Shown here one piece after another: positions 16,501 to 23,669 of a DNA stretch of 23,943 nt. Both the position numbers and the translations under genes were made by a program. The DNA is from CAIXRL01 sp964619155 (lineage in GTDB: Bacteria; Eisenbacteria; RBG-16-71-46), in contig CAZUEM010000044.1 in assembly GCA_964619155.1 (NCBI GenBank), positions 1 to 23,943 on the forward strand. Direction: 5' to 3'. Below the pieces are notes generated by a model. The model had not been told where the DNA came from. It searched no databases and saw nothing but the letters and a program-made list of their open reading frames with translations. The first letter of the stretch is position 1. Each line of letters opens with the position of its first letter.

Positions 16501-16678
16501 GCAGAGCTGCCCGGCGAAGGCCATCACGTTCGGCGACCTCGCCGACGAGACCACCGCGGTGCACAAGGCCAGCCATGGCGAGCGCCGCTACTGGGTGTTC
16601 GAGGAGCTGAACACGAAGCCCGGCGTCACGTACCTGCAGAAGGTCAAGCGTGACACCATGGGCGGGGGACACGCGTGA
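13517..16678 (+). CDS. actB: Alternative complex III iron-sulfur subunit ActB (B1 molybdopterin-oxidoreductase-like + B2 ferredoxin-like)
   Basis: The large peripheral subunit (1053 residues) that carries electrons from the quinol site to the cytochromes. The N-terminus has a Tat motif (RRDFLKLVG, 9-17) and a possible lipobox at Cys27 (AAAGC); lipid anchoring of ActB is known from studied complexes. Domain B1 (about 50-760) is like molybdopterin oxidoreductases and keeps Cys57, Cys60, Cys64 and Cys92 in the CxxCxxxC spacing. Domain B2 (about 805-1040) holds four cysteine groups: 821/824/827/831, 877/880/885/889, 909/915/919 and 964/967/994/998. This fits the three [4Fe-4S] plus one [3Fe-4S] clusters described for ActB. 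GAGGA at 13501-13505 precedes the ATG. The stop overlaps the actC GTG (GTGA). B1 and B2 are one chain, as usual. Confidence 0.95.
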   Translation: MSDSVVFNRRDFLKLVGVGVAGAAAGCAKPPAEKLIPYLVAPEDILPGVPYFYASTCRECPAACGITVRTREGRAIKVEGNPDHPVNAGGLCARGQASLQGLYDPDRVKSPMLKEGGQWRPATWDEALALAGEKLAAAKGKVLLLTGRESGSLRALSGELAAAAGGRHVMWEPFAYEAVRAANAKTFGIGAVPRWDFAAARCVISFGADFLETFGSPVAQARGFAAMRAKRDDAGGWFVAVEPRLSLTGANADEWVAIQPGAEAALALGLAHVILAENLGANVPEGGALRAAVAAWTPEKTAEATGVDAEGVKRLARLFVKGGAPLAVAGGVATQSAQATSLVAAVNLLNYASGAVGKTVRFDRALDFEGVSGFAAFSADVKAMGEGAYDVALVHGTNPAYAMPAWAGFGEAFAKVPFKVALATSMDETAEACDLVLPVQHALESWGDDWGVKGVWSVQQASMKPLPMFDARPAGDVLLSLGSTSGLLANAAPAWFEYLQAKWQPVHARFGAGRDFGTFWMDTVRAGGVWADAPEPSVRWLGAPAFAIATLAGEGEYALVVAPSNNFYDGRGANKPWLQELPDMASKAVWGTWAEVHPDTVKKLGLKSGDPVRIETAAGSVEVPVYPYAGIRRDAVGLSLGQGHTGYGRYASGRGVNALALLPQGADEASGALAYLGAKAKLSAGRKAPDLHLQQAYKGQHGRHIARVIPVAQLLSAEGSLEHSVGVAHGDVQESEPRKFPFPGHYPAGEGVHIEPTPAITKKGRYTEPLARPDSAKVPAHAITAFEHELKVRGPKAEPVNVGSYAMAKHRWAMAIDLDACNGCAACVVACYAENNIPVVGPELMSKGREMAWIRIDRFEDRLDAGALDVRFIPMMCQHCGDAPCEMVCPVYATYHTPEGLNGQVYNRCVGTRYCSNNCPYKVRAFNWFDYSAPEKTTFAFPEPLNWQLNPDVTVRSKGVMEKCTMCVQRILEGKGNAKDEQRDVRDGEIQTACAQSCPAKAITFGDLADETTAVHKASHGERRYWVFEELNTKPGVTYLQKVKRDTMGGGHA

Positions 16679-18051
16679 CGACGACGACCCTGCGGAACGT
16701 CGCGGCCGACGGCGTGAACGACGTGGAAGACCGTCCCGTCACGCAGAAGTCGCTGAACGACGACGTTCTCAAGATGATCAGCCTGCCGGGCAAAGTCTGG
16801 TGGGCGCTCTTCCTGCTGGACCTCGCGGTCCTCGCCGTCGCGCTCGTGGCGGTGCGCAACCTGATCGTGCACGGCTGGGGCGTGTCGGGCTTCATGCGCC
16901 CGGTCATGTGGGCCGTGGACATCACGAACTTCGTCTTCTGGGTCGGCATCGCGCACTGCGGCACGCTGGTGTCCGCGGTGCTCTTCCTGTTCCGGTCGCA
17001 CTTCCGGCGCGCGGTCTACCGCATCGCCGAGGCGATGACCGTGTTCGGGGTGCTGACCGCGGCGATGTTCCCGGCGATCCACACCGGCCGCCCGTGGTTC
17101 GACTACTGGCTGTTCCCGTACCCGAACCAGCGCCAGTTGTGGACGAACATCCGCTCGCCGCTCGAGTGGGACGTGTTCGCCGTCAACACGTACCTGACCG
17201 TGTCGAGCATCTTCTTCCTCGTCGGGCTCATCCCCGACGTGGCGGCGGCGCGCGACCGTGCGAAGCACCCGCTGCTCAAGCTGGTCTACACCGTCCTGTC
17301 GTTCGGCTGGACCGGCGCGAACTACCAGTGGAAGCACTTCTACGGCGCGTACCTGTTCTTCGCCGCGCTCGCGACCCCGCTGGTGTTCTCGGTGCACTCG
17401 GTCGTGTCGTGGGACTTCGCGATGGCGCAGACGCCGGGCTGGCACTCGACGCTCTTCGCGCCCTACTTCGTGGCCGGCGCGATCTTCTCGGGCGTCGCGA
17501 TGGTGATCTTCCTGCTCATCATCATCCGCAAGGGCTTCCACCTCGAGCACCTGGTCACGATCGACCACATGGAGAAGCTCTCCAAGCTGGTGCTGCTGAC
17601 CTCGTGCATGGTCGGGTACTCGTACCTGACCGAGTTCTTCATCGCCTGGATCGGCCCGAACAAGGCCGAGCGCGACGTGTTCGTGTTCCGCGCCTTCGGG
17701 CACTACTGGTGGGCGTTCTGGATCATGTTCAGCTGCAACGTCATCTTCCCGCTCGTGCTGTGGTTCAAGTCCGTGCGGCGGAACATGGCGGCGCTGTTCG
17801 TGCTCTCGATCCTCATCAACATCGGCATGTGGTTCGAGCGGTTCGTGATCATCGTCACGTCGCTCACCCGCACCTTCAATCCCGCGACCTGGTTCTACTA
17901 CCGCATCTCGATCTCCGAGATCGCGCTCATCATCGGGTCGTTCGCCTGGTTCTTCATGTTTTTCCTCGTGTTCGTGCGCGTCCTGCCGGCGTTCTCGATC
18001 GCCGAGATCAAGGAAACGCTGCCGATGCCCCGCCGGAAGGGGGCCCACTGA
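16675..18051 (+). CDS. actC: Alternative complex III membrane subunit ActC (NrfD/PsrC family)
   Basis: One of two homologous NrfD-type integral membrane subunits; it is the expected quinol-binding and possible proton-channel subunit. The protein has 458 residues, with a soluble N-terminal 38 and then about ten hydrophobic helices, for example residues 41-60 (VWWALFLLDLAVLAVALVAV), 83-106, 171-187 and the last one ending at FLVFVRVLPAFS. Motifs typical of the family include AIHTGRPWF (134-142), VHSVVSWDFA and GMWFERFVII. The GTG start at 16675 overlaps the actB stop by four bases, with GGGGGA a few bases upstream, so translation is probably coupled. The stop (TGA, 18049-18051) shares its A with the actD ATG. 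It lies between actB and actD in the classical gene order. Confidence 0.95.
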   Translation: MTTTTLRNVAADGVNDVEDRPVTQKSLNDDVLKMISLPGKVWWALFLLDLAVLAVALVAVRNLIVHGWGVSGFMRPVMWAVDITNFVFWVGIAHCGTLVSAVLFLFRSHFRRAVYRIAEAMTVFGVLTAAMFPAIHTGRPWFDYWLFPYPNQRQLWTNIRSPLEWDVFAVNTYLTVSSIFFLVGLIPDVAAARDRAKHPLLKLVYTVLSFGWTGANYQWKHFYGAYLFFAALATPLVFSVHSVVSWDFAMAQTPGWHSTLFAPYFVAGAIFSGVAMVIFLLIIIRKGFHLEHLVTIDHMEKLSKLVLLTSCMVGYSYLTEFFIAWIGPNKAERDVFVFRAFGHYWWAFWIMFSCNVIFPLVLWFKSVRRNMAALFVLSILINIGMWFERFVIIVTSLTRTFNPATWFYYRISISEIALIIGSFAWFFMFFLVFVRVLPAFSIAEIKETLPMPRRKGAH

Positions 18052-18599
18052 TGCTGTCGAAACTGATCGACGGGATCGTCAATCCCGCGCCGCCGAAGTT
18101 CCACGGCGTGATGGGCATCTGGTACTACGTGGACGACGCGGCCGAGGCGGTGAAGGCGCTGCGCCAGGCCGGCCACAAGGACCTCAACGTGTTCTCGCCG
18201 GTGCCGCACCACGAGATCGAGCACGCGATGGAGCAGGGCCCTTCGCTCGTGCGCTGGGTGACCGCCGTGGGCGGCTTCCTCGGGGCCACCGGCGGCTTCG
18301 CGCTGTGCTTCTACTCGCTGACCGCGTGGCCGCTCGTCATCGGCGGCAAGGAGCTGCTCTCGATTCCGCCGATGACCGTGATCGGCTACGAGTCCATGAT
18401 CCTCATCGCCGGCCTCGCCAACCTGCTCGGCCTGCTCGCGCTCGCGCGGCTGCCGCAGGTGAAGCCCGTCGCACCCTACGACCCGCGCTTCCAGGAGGAC
18501 CGGATCGGCGTGTGGGTCCCGTGCGACGCGAAGGCGGCCGAGCGCGTGCGCGAGATGATGAAGGGCGGCGGCGCGGAGGAGGTGCAGGTCCATGCTTAA
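18051..18599 (+). CDS. actD: Alternative complex III subunit ActD (DUF3341)
   Basis: Structural membrane subunit without cofactors. The protein has 182 residues. The N-terminal soluble part (GVMGIWYYVDDAAEAVKALRQAG, then DLNVFSPVPHHEIEHAM) matches the DUF3341 pattern. Two hydrophobic helices follow at about 67-95 and 108-134, and then the short tail DRIGVWVPCDAKAAERV. Its start codon shares one base with the actC stop, and its end overlaps actE by eight bases, so it is embedded in the operon. The order actC-actD-actE leaves little doubt about identity. Confidence 0.93.
   Translation: MLSKLIDGIVNPAPPKFHGVMGIWYYVDDAAEAVKALRQAGHKDLNVFSPVPHHEIEHAMEQGPSLVRWVTAVGGFLGATGGFALCFYSLTAWPLVIGGKELLSIPPMTVIGYESMILIAGLANLLGLLALARLPQVKPVAPYDPRFQEDRIGVWVPCDAKAAERVREMMKGGGAEEVQVHA
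18575..18582 (+). promoter_or_regulatory. Shine-Dalgarno site of actE inside actD
   Basis: GGAGGAGG, nine bases before the actE ATG at 18592. It is the strongest ribosome binding site in the operon and sits within the actD coding sequence, supporting the eight-base actD/actE overlap. Confidence 0.7.
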
Positions 18600-19158
18600 G
18601 CCCGCGCTCGTCGTCGCCGTGATCGCGCTTTGGTCGTCGTCCTTCCAGCAGGGCTGCCAGGACGTGACGCGCGCGATGACGAAGTGGACCTACTACCCGA
18701 TCCGCGACATGCGCCAGACGGTCGCGATCGACCCGCAGCGGCTCGACCCGACGAACGAGAAGTGGATGACGTTCCGCGGCCCCGACTCGCTGGCCGTGCC
18801 GTCGATCGGCCGCGACCGCTGGGTGGGCGATGCGCCGTACATGGAGACGGAAGCGTTCGTGAAGGACCCGCTGACGGTGACCGAGGCCACGGTCGCGCGC
18901 GGCGACACGCTGTTCCGCACGATCTGCTCGCCGTGCCACGGCAAGACCATGCTCGGCGACGGCACCGTGGCGCCGTCGTTCATGCCCCCGCCCGACCTGC
19001 TGGCCGAGGCGACGCGCAACCGCAGCGACGGCTTCCTCTACAACTACATGCGCCACGGCGGCGTCGTGATGCCCTCGTACGGCAACGCGCTGTCGGCCCA
19101 CGACGCCTGGTGCGTCGTCCACTACCTGCGCGCCATGCAGAAGGCCAGTCCGCGATGA
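18592..19158 (+). CDS. actE: Alternative complex III monoheme cytochrome c, ActE
   Basis: Cytochrome subunit that receives electrons from the ActA/ActB side; it is thought to act near the exit towards the acceptor. The protein has 188 residues. The N-terminus is hydrophobic (LVVAVIALW) and ends near Cys22 in QQGC, a weak lipobox; ActE is lipid-anchored in characterised complexes. One heme site, CSPCH (Cys112, Cys115, His116), is present, with Met160 in GGVVMPSYGNAL as likely sixth ligand, the usual class I arrangement. The region 50-80 (LDPTNEKWMTFRG and so on) resembles the ActE N-terminal extension. It starts within actD at ATG 18592 behind GGAGGAGG, and its stop overlaps the actF ATG as ATGA. 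Confidence 0.93.
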   Translation: MLKPALVVAVIALWSSSFQQGCQDVTRAMTKWTYYPIRDMRQTVAIDPQRLDPTNEKWMTFRGPDSLAVPSIGRDRWVGDAPYMETEAFVKDPLTVTEATVARGDTLFRTICSPCHGKTMLGDGTVAPSFMPPPDLLAEATRNRSDGFLYNYMRHGGVVMPSYGNALSAHDAWCVVHYLRAMQKASPR

Positions 19159-20423
19159 GCCACACGCAGAGCCACGAGGCCGTTCTCCGCGACATCGCCG
19201 GCAAGCTGCCGGTCAAGCCCAACGCCCGCAAGCGCCAGATCTGGATGGCGTGCCTGGCGGTCGGGGTGGCGTCGTTCGCCTACCTCATGCTGACGAACCC
19301 GCTGCGGGCCTGGGGCGCGTGGGCGATCAACACGATCTACTTCCTCGGCATCGCCGAGGGCGCGATCGCGCTGACCGCCGCCTACCGGCTGTCGAACGGC
19401 CGCTGGGGCGGGCCCGTCATGCGCATCGCCGAGTCGTTCTCGGCCTACCTGCCCGTCGGCGTCGCGACGCTGGTGGTGCTGCTCGGGGCCGGCATCTGGA
19501 CCTACCTGCCGTGGGTGCGGGCCGTCGAGCCGCGCATCGCGCCGTTCCTGAACGTGCCGTTCCTCTACGTCCGCACGCTGGGCGGCGCGCTGCTCTTCTG
19601 GTGGCTCGCCCGCAAGGCCGTGCGCGAATCGCTGCGGCCCGACCTGCAGGCGCTCAAGCCCTACGTCGCGCCCGAGCTGAAGGCCGAATACGACCGGCTC
19701 ACCGCGAACTGGCGCGGCGACGAGGAGGAGAAGGCGCGCCGCCGTCACGAGTTCGCGCACCTCGCCCCGCAGCTGGCGCTGACGTTCGTCGTCTTCTTCA
19801 CCGTGCTCGCGTGGGACTTCATCATGGAGCTCACCCCCAACTGGGTGAGCGGCCTGTTCGGCTGGTGGGTGTACGCCGGCGCGTTCATCACCGGCGTCGC
19901 GATGGTCGCGTTCATGGCCACGCAGCTGCGCTCGAAGTACCGGCTCGAGGCCTACATCAGCACGAACATGTTCTGGGACATCGGCAAGGTGCTCTTCGCC
20001 TGGTGCATCTTCTGGGGCTACCTGTTCTGGTCCCAGTACCTGCCGATCTGGTACGCGAACATCCCCGAGGAGACCTGGTGGGTGTTCCTGCGCTTCGAGG
20101 AGCCGTGGCGCTCGCTGTCGTTCGCCGCGTTCACGCTGGTGTTCGTGATCCCGTTCCTCGGCCTTCTGAACAAGACCTCGAAGACGAACCCCGCGCTGCT
20201 GATGACGTTCTCGCTGATCGCGATGGCGGGCGTCTGGGTGGAGCGCCACGTGCTGGTGATGCCGTCGCTCAACGCCGAGCAGGTGTGGGTGGGGCTGCCC
20301 GAGGTCGGCGTGACGATCGGTTTCCTGGGCCTGTTCGGCTGGCAGGTGCAGGGCTTCCTGACGAAGTACCCGGCCGTCAACGTGACGGACGTCTTAGAGG
20401 GCGCCGGCGGACACGGGCACTGA
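19155..20423 (+). CDS. actF: Alternative complex III membrane subunit ActF (NrfD/PsrC family)
   Basis: The second NrfD-type membrane subunit, paralogous to ActC. The protein has 422 residues. The hydrophobic helices begin at about 29-46 (IWMACLAVGVASFAYLML) and continue through WAINTIYFLGIAEGAIALTAAY, VGVATLVVLLGAGIWTYL, LTFVVFFTVLAWDFIMEL, ALLMTFSLIAMAGVWVER and VGVTIGFLGLFGWQVQGFL. A charged cytoplasmic loop of about 45 residues (LRPDLQALKPYV to KARRRHEFAHL) separates the halves, as in ActF. The signature GVWVERHVLV near the end parallels GMWFERFVII in ActC. The start is ATG 19155, overlapping the actE stop. It is the last gene of the operon: a 15-bp hairpin follows 22 bases later. No actG is seen. 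Confidence 0.93.
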   Translation: MSHTQSHEAVLRDIAGKLPVKPNARKRQIWMACLAVGVASFAYLMLTNPLRAWGAWAINTIYFLGIAEGAIALTAAYRLSNGRWGGPVMRIAESFSAYLPVGVATLVVLLGAGIWTYLPWVRAVEPRIAPFLNVPFLYVRTLGGALLFWWLARKAVRESLRPDLQALKPYVAPELKAEYDRLTANWRGDEEEKARRRHEFAHLAPQLALTFVVFFTVLAWDFIMELTPNWVSGLFGWWVYAGAFITGVAMVAFMATQLRSKYRLEAYISTNMFWDIGKVLFAWCIFWGYLFWSQYLPIWYANIPEETWWVFLRFEEPWRSLSFAAFTLVFVIPFLGLLNKTSKTNPALLMTFSLIAMAGVWVERHVLVMPSLNAEQVWVGLPEVGVTIGFLGLFGWQVQGFLTKYPAVNVTDVLEGAGGHGH

Positions 20424-20445
20424 GCCGACTTCGCTTCGGCGCGCA

Positions 20446-20481
20446 CACGCCCGGGTCCCCGGTGAAGGGGACCCGGGCGTG
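20446..20481 (+). terminator. Terminator of the act operon
   Basis: A perfect 15-bp inverted repeat: CACGCCCGGGTCCCC (20446-20460) and GGGGACCCGGGCGTG (20467-20481), with a GGTGAA loop. It lies 22 bases after the actF stop. Only a weak T content follows (ATGCTTCG), but stem length and position make an intrinsic or assisted terminator likely. Confidence 0.75.
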
Positions 20482-20552
20482 ATGCTTCGAGGGGCGCGAC
20501 CTGCCGAACGGGGTAGTGGCCCCGCGCCGCGGCCCGCGGCGATGACCGACAT

Positions 20553-20639
20553 GCCGGGATGGCGGAACTGGCAGACGCAGCGGACTTAAAATCCGCTGGG
20601 GGAAACCCCGTGCAGGTTCGAGCCCTGCTCCCGGCACCA
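20553..20639 (+). tRNA. tRNA-Leu (anticodon UAA), CCA encoded
   Basis: An 87-base class II tRNA. Acceptor arms GCCGGGA (20553-20559) and TCCCGGC (20629-20635) pair perfectly, followed by discriminator A and an encoded CCA (20637-20639). The anticodon stem GCGGA/TCCGC encloses the loop CTTAAAA with anticodon TAA at 20587-20589, which reads UUA and UUG. The long variable arm (GGGGGAAACCCC) is the leucine hallmark. The T arm is GCAGG-TTCGAGC-CCTGC. It lies 71 bases after the act terminator hairpin. I see no clear promoter or terminator of its own. Confidence 0.97.
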
Positions 20640-20924
20640 GCTTGGTTTGTTGCGCCCACCCGCACTTGGGGCTGGCGCGCGGGTGTCGGTGGCGCTTACG
20701 GAATCTCTCCCGCACTGCGCCTCGAACTCCTAGCTTCGGCTTGGTGTGATGTGCCAACTGCATGGCATTGAGTGCGATAGGTGCGCCGAGGCTCGCTGGC
20801 TTGTGGCTTGCTCTGGCTACACTGAATGACGTGTTTGCGAAGTGCCCGCGGCGAATCTGCCGGGTGCGCATGTCGAGTCCAGAACTGGCCATTCCAGGAC
20901 ATCAAGCCACGGGTCGATAAATCG
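20640..20924. other. Intergenic region between tRNA-Leu and the FG-GAP protein gene
   Basis: These 285 bases hold no gene I can support. Composition becomes visibly less GC-biased here. I saw no copy of the tRNA 3' end that would mark an attachment site. A weak promoter candidate lies near its end. Confidence 0.6.
20795..20823 (+). promoter_or_regulatory. Weak promoter candidate for the FG-GAP protein gene
   Basis: TACACT (20818-20823, 4/6 to the -10 consensus) lies 17 bases after CTGGCT (20795-20800, only 3/6 to the -35 consensus). It would give a leader of roughly 95 bases before the ATG at 20925. The evidence is weak. Confidence 0.25.
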
Positions 20925-23669
20925 ATGACTGTATTGTCTCGATGGGCAGTCCGCCCTTGGCTTCCCGTGAGTGCCCTGCTCGCGATGACCGTGCTGACGG
21001 TTGGCCAGACACTGCCGACCGCAAGTGAAGCTGCTCACGCACTGCTGTCGGCACCGTATCTTTCGTTCGACACCGGCACTGGCCCAGCTTCTCTCGTGCT
21101 CGCGGACATGAACGAGGACGGTCGCCTTGACGCCGTCGTCGCGAATCAGGGCTCGCACTCGATCTCGGTACTGCTGGGTGAACCGGAGTTGCTGCTTCGC
21201 AGGCGAACGGACTTCCCCGTCGCAGCAGAACCGGCTGGGCTCGCTATTGCCGACCTGAACAACGACGGGCACTTGGACGTCGTGGCCTTCCACGAGAACT
21301 CGGATACCGTCTCCGTGCACCTCGGTGACGGCAGTGGCTCCCTCGCCGCGCACTTTCACATCGCCGCCGGCCCGCGCACGAGTGCCGTGGCCATCGGAGA
21401 CCTGAATGGCGATGGGAGTGCCGACCTCGTCGTGACGAATCGAGGCGACTTGATCACTTTACAGGGCAGCGTGGTCGTCCTGGTTGGAAACGGAGACGGC
21501 ACCTTCGCCCACCACTCCGACTACTCTGTTGGTACGTCGCCCTCCTCGGTAGCCGTTGGAGATGTCACAGGCGATGCGAGACCCGACCTTGTGGTGACGA
21601 GCCAGGTCTCCCGCACCGTCACGGTCCTCGAGGGGATCGGTGGGGGCGGATTTAGCCCGGGAGACTCGTATGCGACCGGAAGGTACCCGGCCAAGGTCGT
21701 AATCCATGACCTCAATCTCGACGGAAGGCCAGACCTCACGGTAGCGAACAACGGTGACGCGTCCCTATCCATCTTCCTCGCGGACTCCGATGGTGGCTTC
21801 TCAGCGAGAGTGGATCGACCTGTCTTCGACTTCCCATCGGACGTTGCAGTCGGGGACGTCAATGGCGATGGGCGCGTGGATCTGACGGTCGTCTTCTCAA
21901 GACTTGACGCCATGGTCCTCTTCGGAGCCGGCGACGGCAGCTTTCCGTCCGAGAAGCGGTATCGCACTGGCTCGATTCTCACGGCGATCGCCGCAGGTGA
22001 CTTGGATGGTGATGGCTGGCTGGACATGGCGACCGTCGGGAGCAACACCAGCACGCTTCAGGTGTTTCTTGGCCCTGGAGGAAGCTCAACGGAGCCGAGC
22101 GCCAGTCTGGCCACCGGCGAGGGGCCGGGCGAAGTGGCGGTCGGCGACCTCAATCGTGACGGCAGACCGGACCTAGTCGTCGCCAATATCGGCACTCAGT
22201 CGGTAGGTGTGTTCCTCGCTCTCGAGGCAGGCAGGTTTCTCGGACGGAGCGACTATCGCGTCGGGAGTAGTCCCGAATATGTGGCGGTCGCCGACCTCGA
22301 CCTTGACGGCGCCCTCGACATTGTTTCCAGCGACTTCGGCTCAAGCACGGTCACGCTCCTGCGCGGTTTTGGGAATGGCCTCTTCCATTCAAGAACGGAT
22401 TTCCCCTCTGGGGCGCTGCCCCGCGACGTAGTCGTCGCCGACATCAACGGGGACGGCCTTCCCGACATCCTCGTCTCGAGCTCGACCGACTCGGCGGTTT
22501 CCGTGCTGATTGGCAACGGGGGCTGGTCCTTCCAGCCGAAGCGGGATCTTGTCACGCCGGCACCTGCGGGTGGGATGGTCGTGCAAGACCTGAACCACGA
22601 TGGCAAGGTCGATTTGTTGGTCGGATGTGCCGATGGGAAAGTGTGGTTCCTTGCTGGACTGGGCAACGGCGAGTTCGGGATCCCCACGGAAGTCGACGTG
22701 GGTCGTAGGCCTGCCATCATCGGACTGGGAGACCTCGACAGGAATGGTACCGATGACCTCGTGGTAGCCAGCTATGGCACCGTTGCCACCCTACTCGGAA
22801 ACGGCGACGGCACATTCGGTCCGCCGAGGTCGCATCCCAAGCCGCTCGGCGGTGGGGCGGGTGCGATCGTGGATCTCGACGGTGACGGGATCCTCGACGT
22901 CGCGGTCGGCAACAACAACCCCGGCACGGTCTCCGTGTACCTTGGGAATGGCGACGGATCGCTTGGGCTCAACACCGACTTCGGCTCAGAGAGGGGCCCG
23001 ATTTCTGTGAAGAGTTCAGATCTGAACGGTGACAACAAGCCGGATCTGGTCGTGTCGAACTACGGCGCGAACTCTCTCACTCTGATGTTCAACCGCTCAC
23101 CAGGCTGGCCGACCTCAGCGATTGTTGAGTTGTTCAGCGCGGTGTCGGTGGAATCTGGGGTGCTGATCGAGTGGCGGGTCGAGAGCGGTGCGCAGATTCG
23201 TTCGATTGAGCTCCAGCGCGCGTCGTCCGCTGATGGTCCTTGGGCGACTGTCGTCGGGCAAGCGTCGATGGTGGATAGCCGGTCGACGGTTCTCGACCCC
23301 GAGGCTCCGCGCGGAGAGACGGCCTGGTATCGATTGACAGGCCTGCAAAGTGACGGCCGCCCATTCCTCGTCGGACCGGTCGTCGCGGTGCGGAGCGAGG
23401 CCGTAGCGGAGCTAGCCCTTGCGCAGGTCTGCCCGAATCCCGTCGCCGACCGTGCGCTAGTCACCTTCGCCGCGCCCACAACCGCCCGGCTACGCATCTC
23501 TCTGATCGATGTGCAGGGAAGGGAAGTGTCAGTGCTCGCGGACGGAGCGCACGAAGCTGGGCAGCACACCGCCCCTCTCGATGCACGTGGTTTGAGATCG
23601 GGTCTGTACTTCCTGCGCATGACAGCGGGAGCGCAGCACCACGTGCGCCGAGTGACCGTGGTCCGATGA
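20925..23669 (+). CDS. Exported FG-GAP/VCBS double-propeller protein with C-terminal sorting domain
   Basis: A 914-residue surface or secreted protein. A signal peptide is visible from the ATG at 20925 (MTVLSRWAVRPWLPVSALLAM, then VLTVGQTLPTASEA); an in-frame extension to 20826 would bury it. No good ribosome binding site precedes either start. Residues 61-715 hold 14 repeats of about 49 residues, each with a DxNxDGxxD-type calcium loop, for example DMNEDGRLD, DLNGDGSAD, DINGDGLPD and DLNGDNKPD. Seven repeats make one beta-propeller, so two propellers are expected. A fibronectin-like region follows (about 725-825). The last 80 residues (CPNPVADRALVTF, then SLIDVQGREVSVL and SGLYFLRM) resemble the type IX (Por) or FlgD-like C-terminal domain. 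Integrin-like binding or adhesion is plausible but not shown. Codon use is less GC-biased than that of its neighbours. Confidence 0.85.
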   Translation: MTVLSRWAVRPWLPVSALLAMTVLTVGQTLPTASEAAHALLSAPYLSFDTGTGPASLVLADMNEDGRLDAVVANQGSHSISVLLGEPELLLRRRTDFPVAAEPAGLAIADLNNDGHLDVVAFHENSDTVSVHLGDGSGSLAAHFHIAAGPRTSAVAIGDLNGDGSADLVVTNRGDLITLQGSVVVLVGNGDGTFAHHSDYSVGTSPSSVAVGDVTGDARPDLVVTSQVSRTVTVLEGIGGGGFSPGDSYATGRYPAKVVIHDLNLDGRPDLTVANNGDASLSIFLADSDGGFSARVDRPVFDFPSDVAVGDVNGDGRVDLTVVFSRLDAMVLFGAGDGSFPSEKRYRTGSILTAIAAGDLDGDGWLDMATVGSNTSTLQVFLGPGGSSTEPSASLATGEGPGEVAVGDLNRDGRPDLVVANIGTQSVGVFLALEAGRFLGRSDYRVGSSPEYVAVADLDLDGALDIVSSDFGSSTVTLLRGFGNGLFHSRTDFPSGALPRDVVVADINGDGLPDILVSSSTDSAVSVLIGNGGWSFQPKRDLVTPAPAGGMVVQDLNHDGKVDLLVGCADGKVWFLAGLGNGEFGIPTEVDVGRRPAIIGLGDLDRNGTDDLVVASYGTVATLLGNGDGTFGPPRSHPKPLGGGAGAIVDLDGDGILDVAVGNNNPGTVSVYLGNGDGSLGLNTDFGSERGPISVKSSDLNGDNKPDLVVSNYGANSLTLMFNRSPGWPTSAIVELFSAVSVESGVLIEWRVESGAQIRSIELQRASSADGPWATVVGQASMVDSRSTVLDPEAPRGETAWYRLTGLQSDGRPFLVGPVVAVRSEAVAELALAQVCPNPVADRALVTFAAPTTARLRISLIDVQGREVSVLADGAHEAGQHTAPLDARGLRSGLYFLRMTAGAQHHVRRVTVVR
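21105..23045 (+). repeat. Fourteen tandem FG-GAP coding repeats, about 147 bases each
   Basis: Calcium-loop codons begin near 21105, 21251, 21398, 21560, 21708, 21854, 21997, 22145, 22291, 22438, 22587, 22731, 22870 and 23019. Spacing is about 140-162 bases. The repeats are diverged at DNA level, so they are old rather than recent duplications. Repeats 4 (DVTGDARPD), 12 (DLDRNGTDD) and 14 (DLNGDNKPD) deviate at the loop glycine or aspartate. Confidence 0.85.

Noticed and set aside
12953..16672. A 1239-codon minus-strand ORF opposite actA and actB
   Set aside because: It is antisense to clearly identified act genes, with low-complexity Arg/Val/His-rich translation. It is a shadow frame.
20559..20771. 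Small plus-strand ORF beginning MAELADAADLKSAGG
   Set aside because: This is the well-known spurious translation of a tRNA-Leu gene in the sense direction.
20377..20892. Minus-strand ORF containing GAGLEPARGFPQRILSPL
   Set aside because: This is the familiar false protein made by reading a tRNA-Leu gene backwards. It also crosses the act terminator.
20817..21359. Minus-strand 180-codon ORF over the start of the FG-GAP gene
   Set aside because: It is antisense to the signal peptide and first calcium repeats and has no motif of its own.
21105..23045. CRISPR-like or satellite repeat array
   Set aside because: The periodicity is at protein level (calcium-loop motifs about 49 residues apart) inside one open frame; the DNA copies are diverged and there are no spacers.
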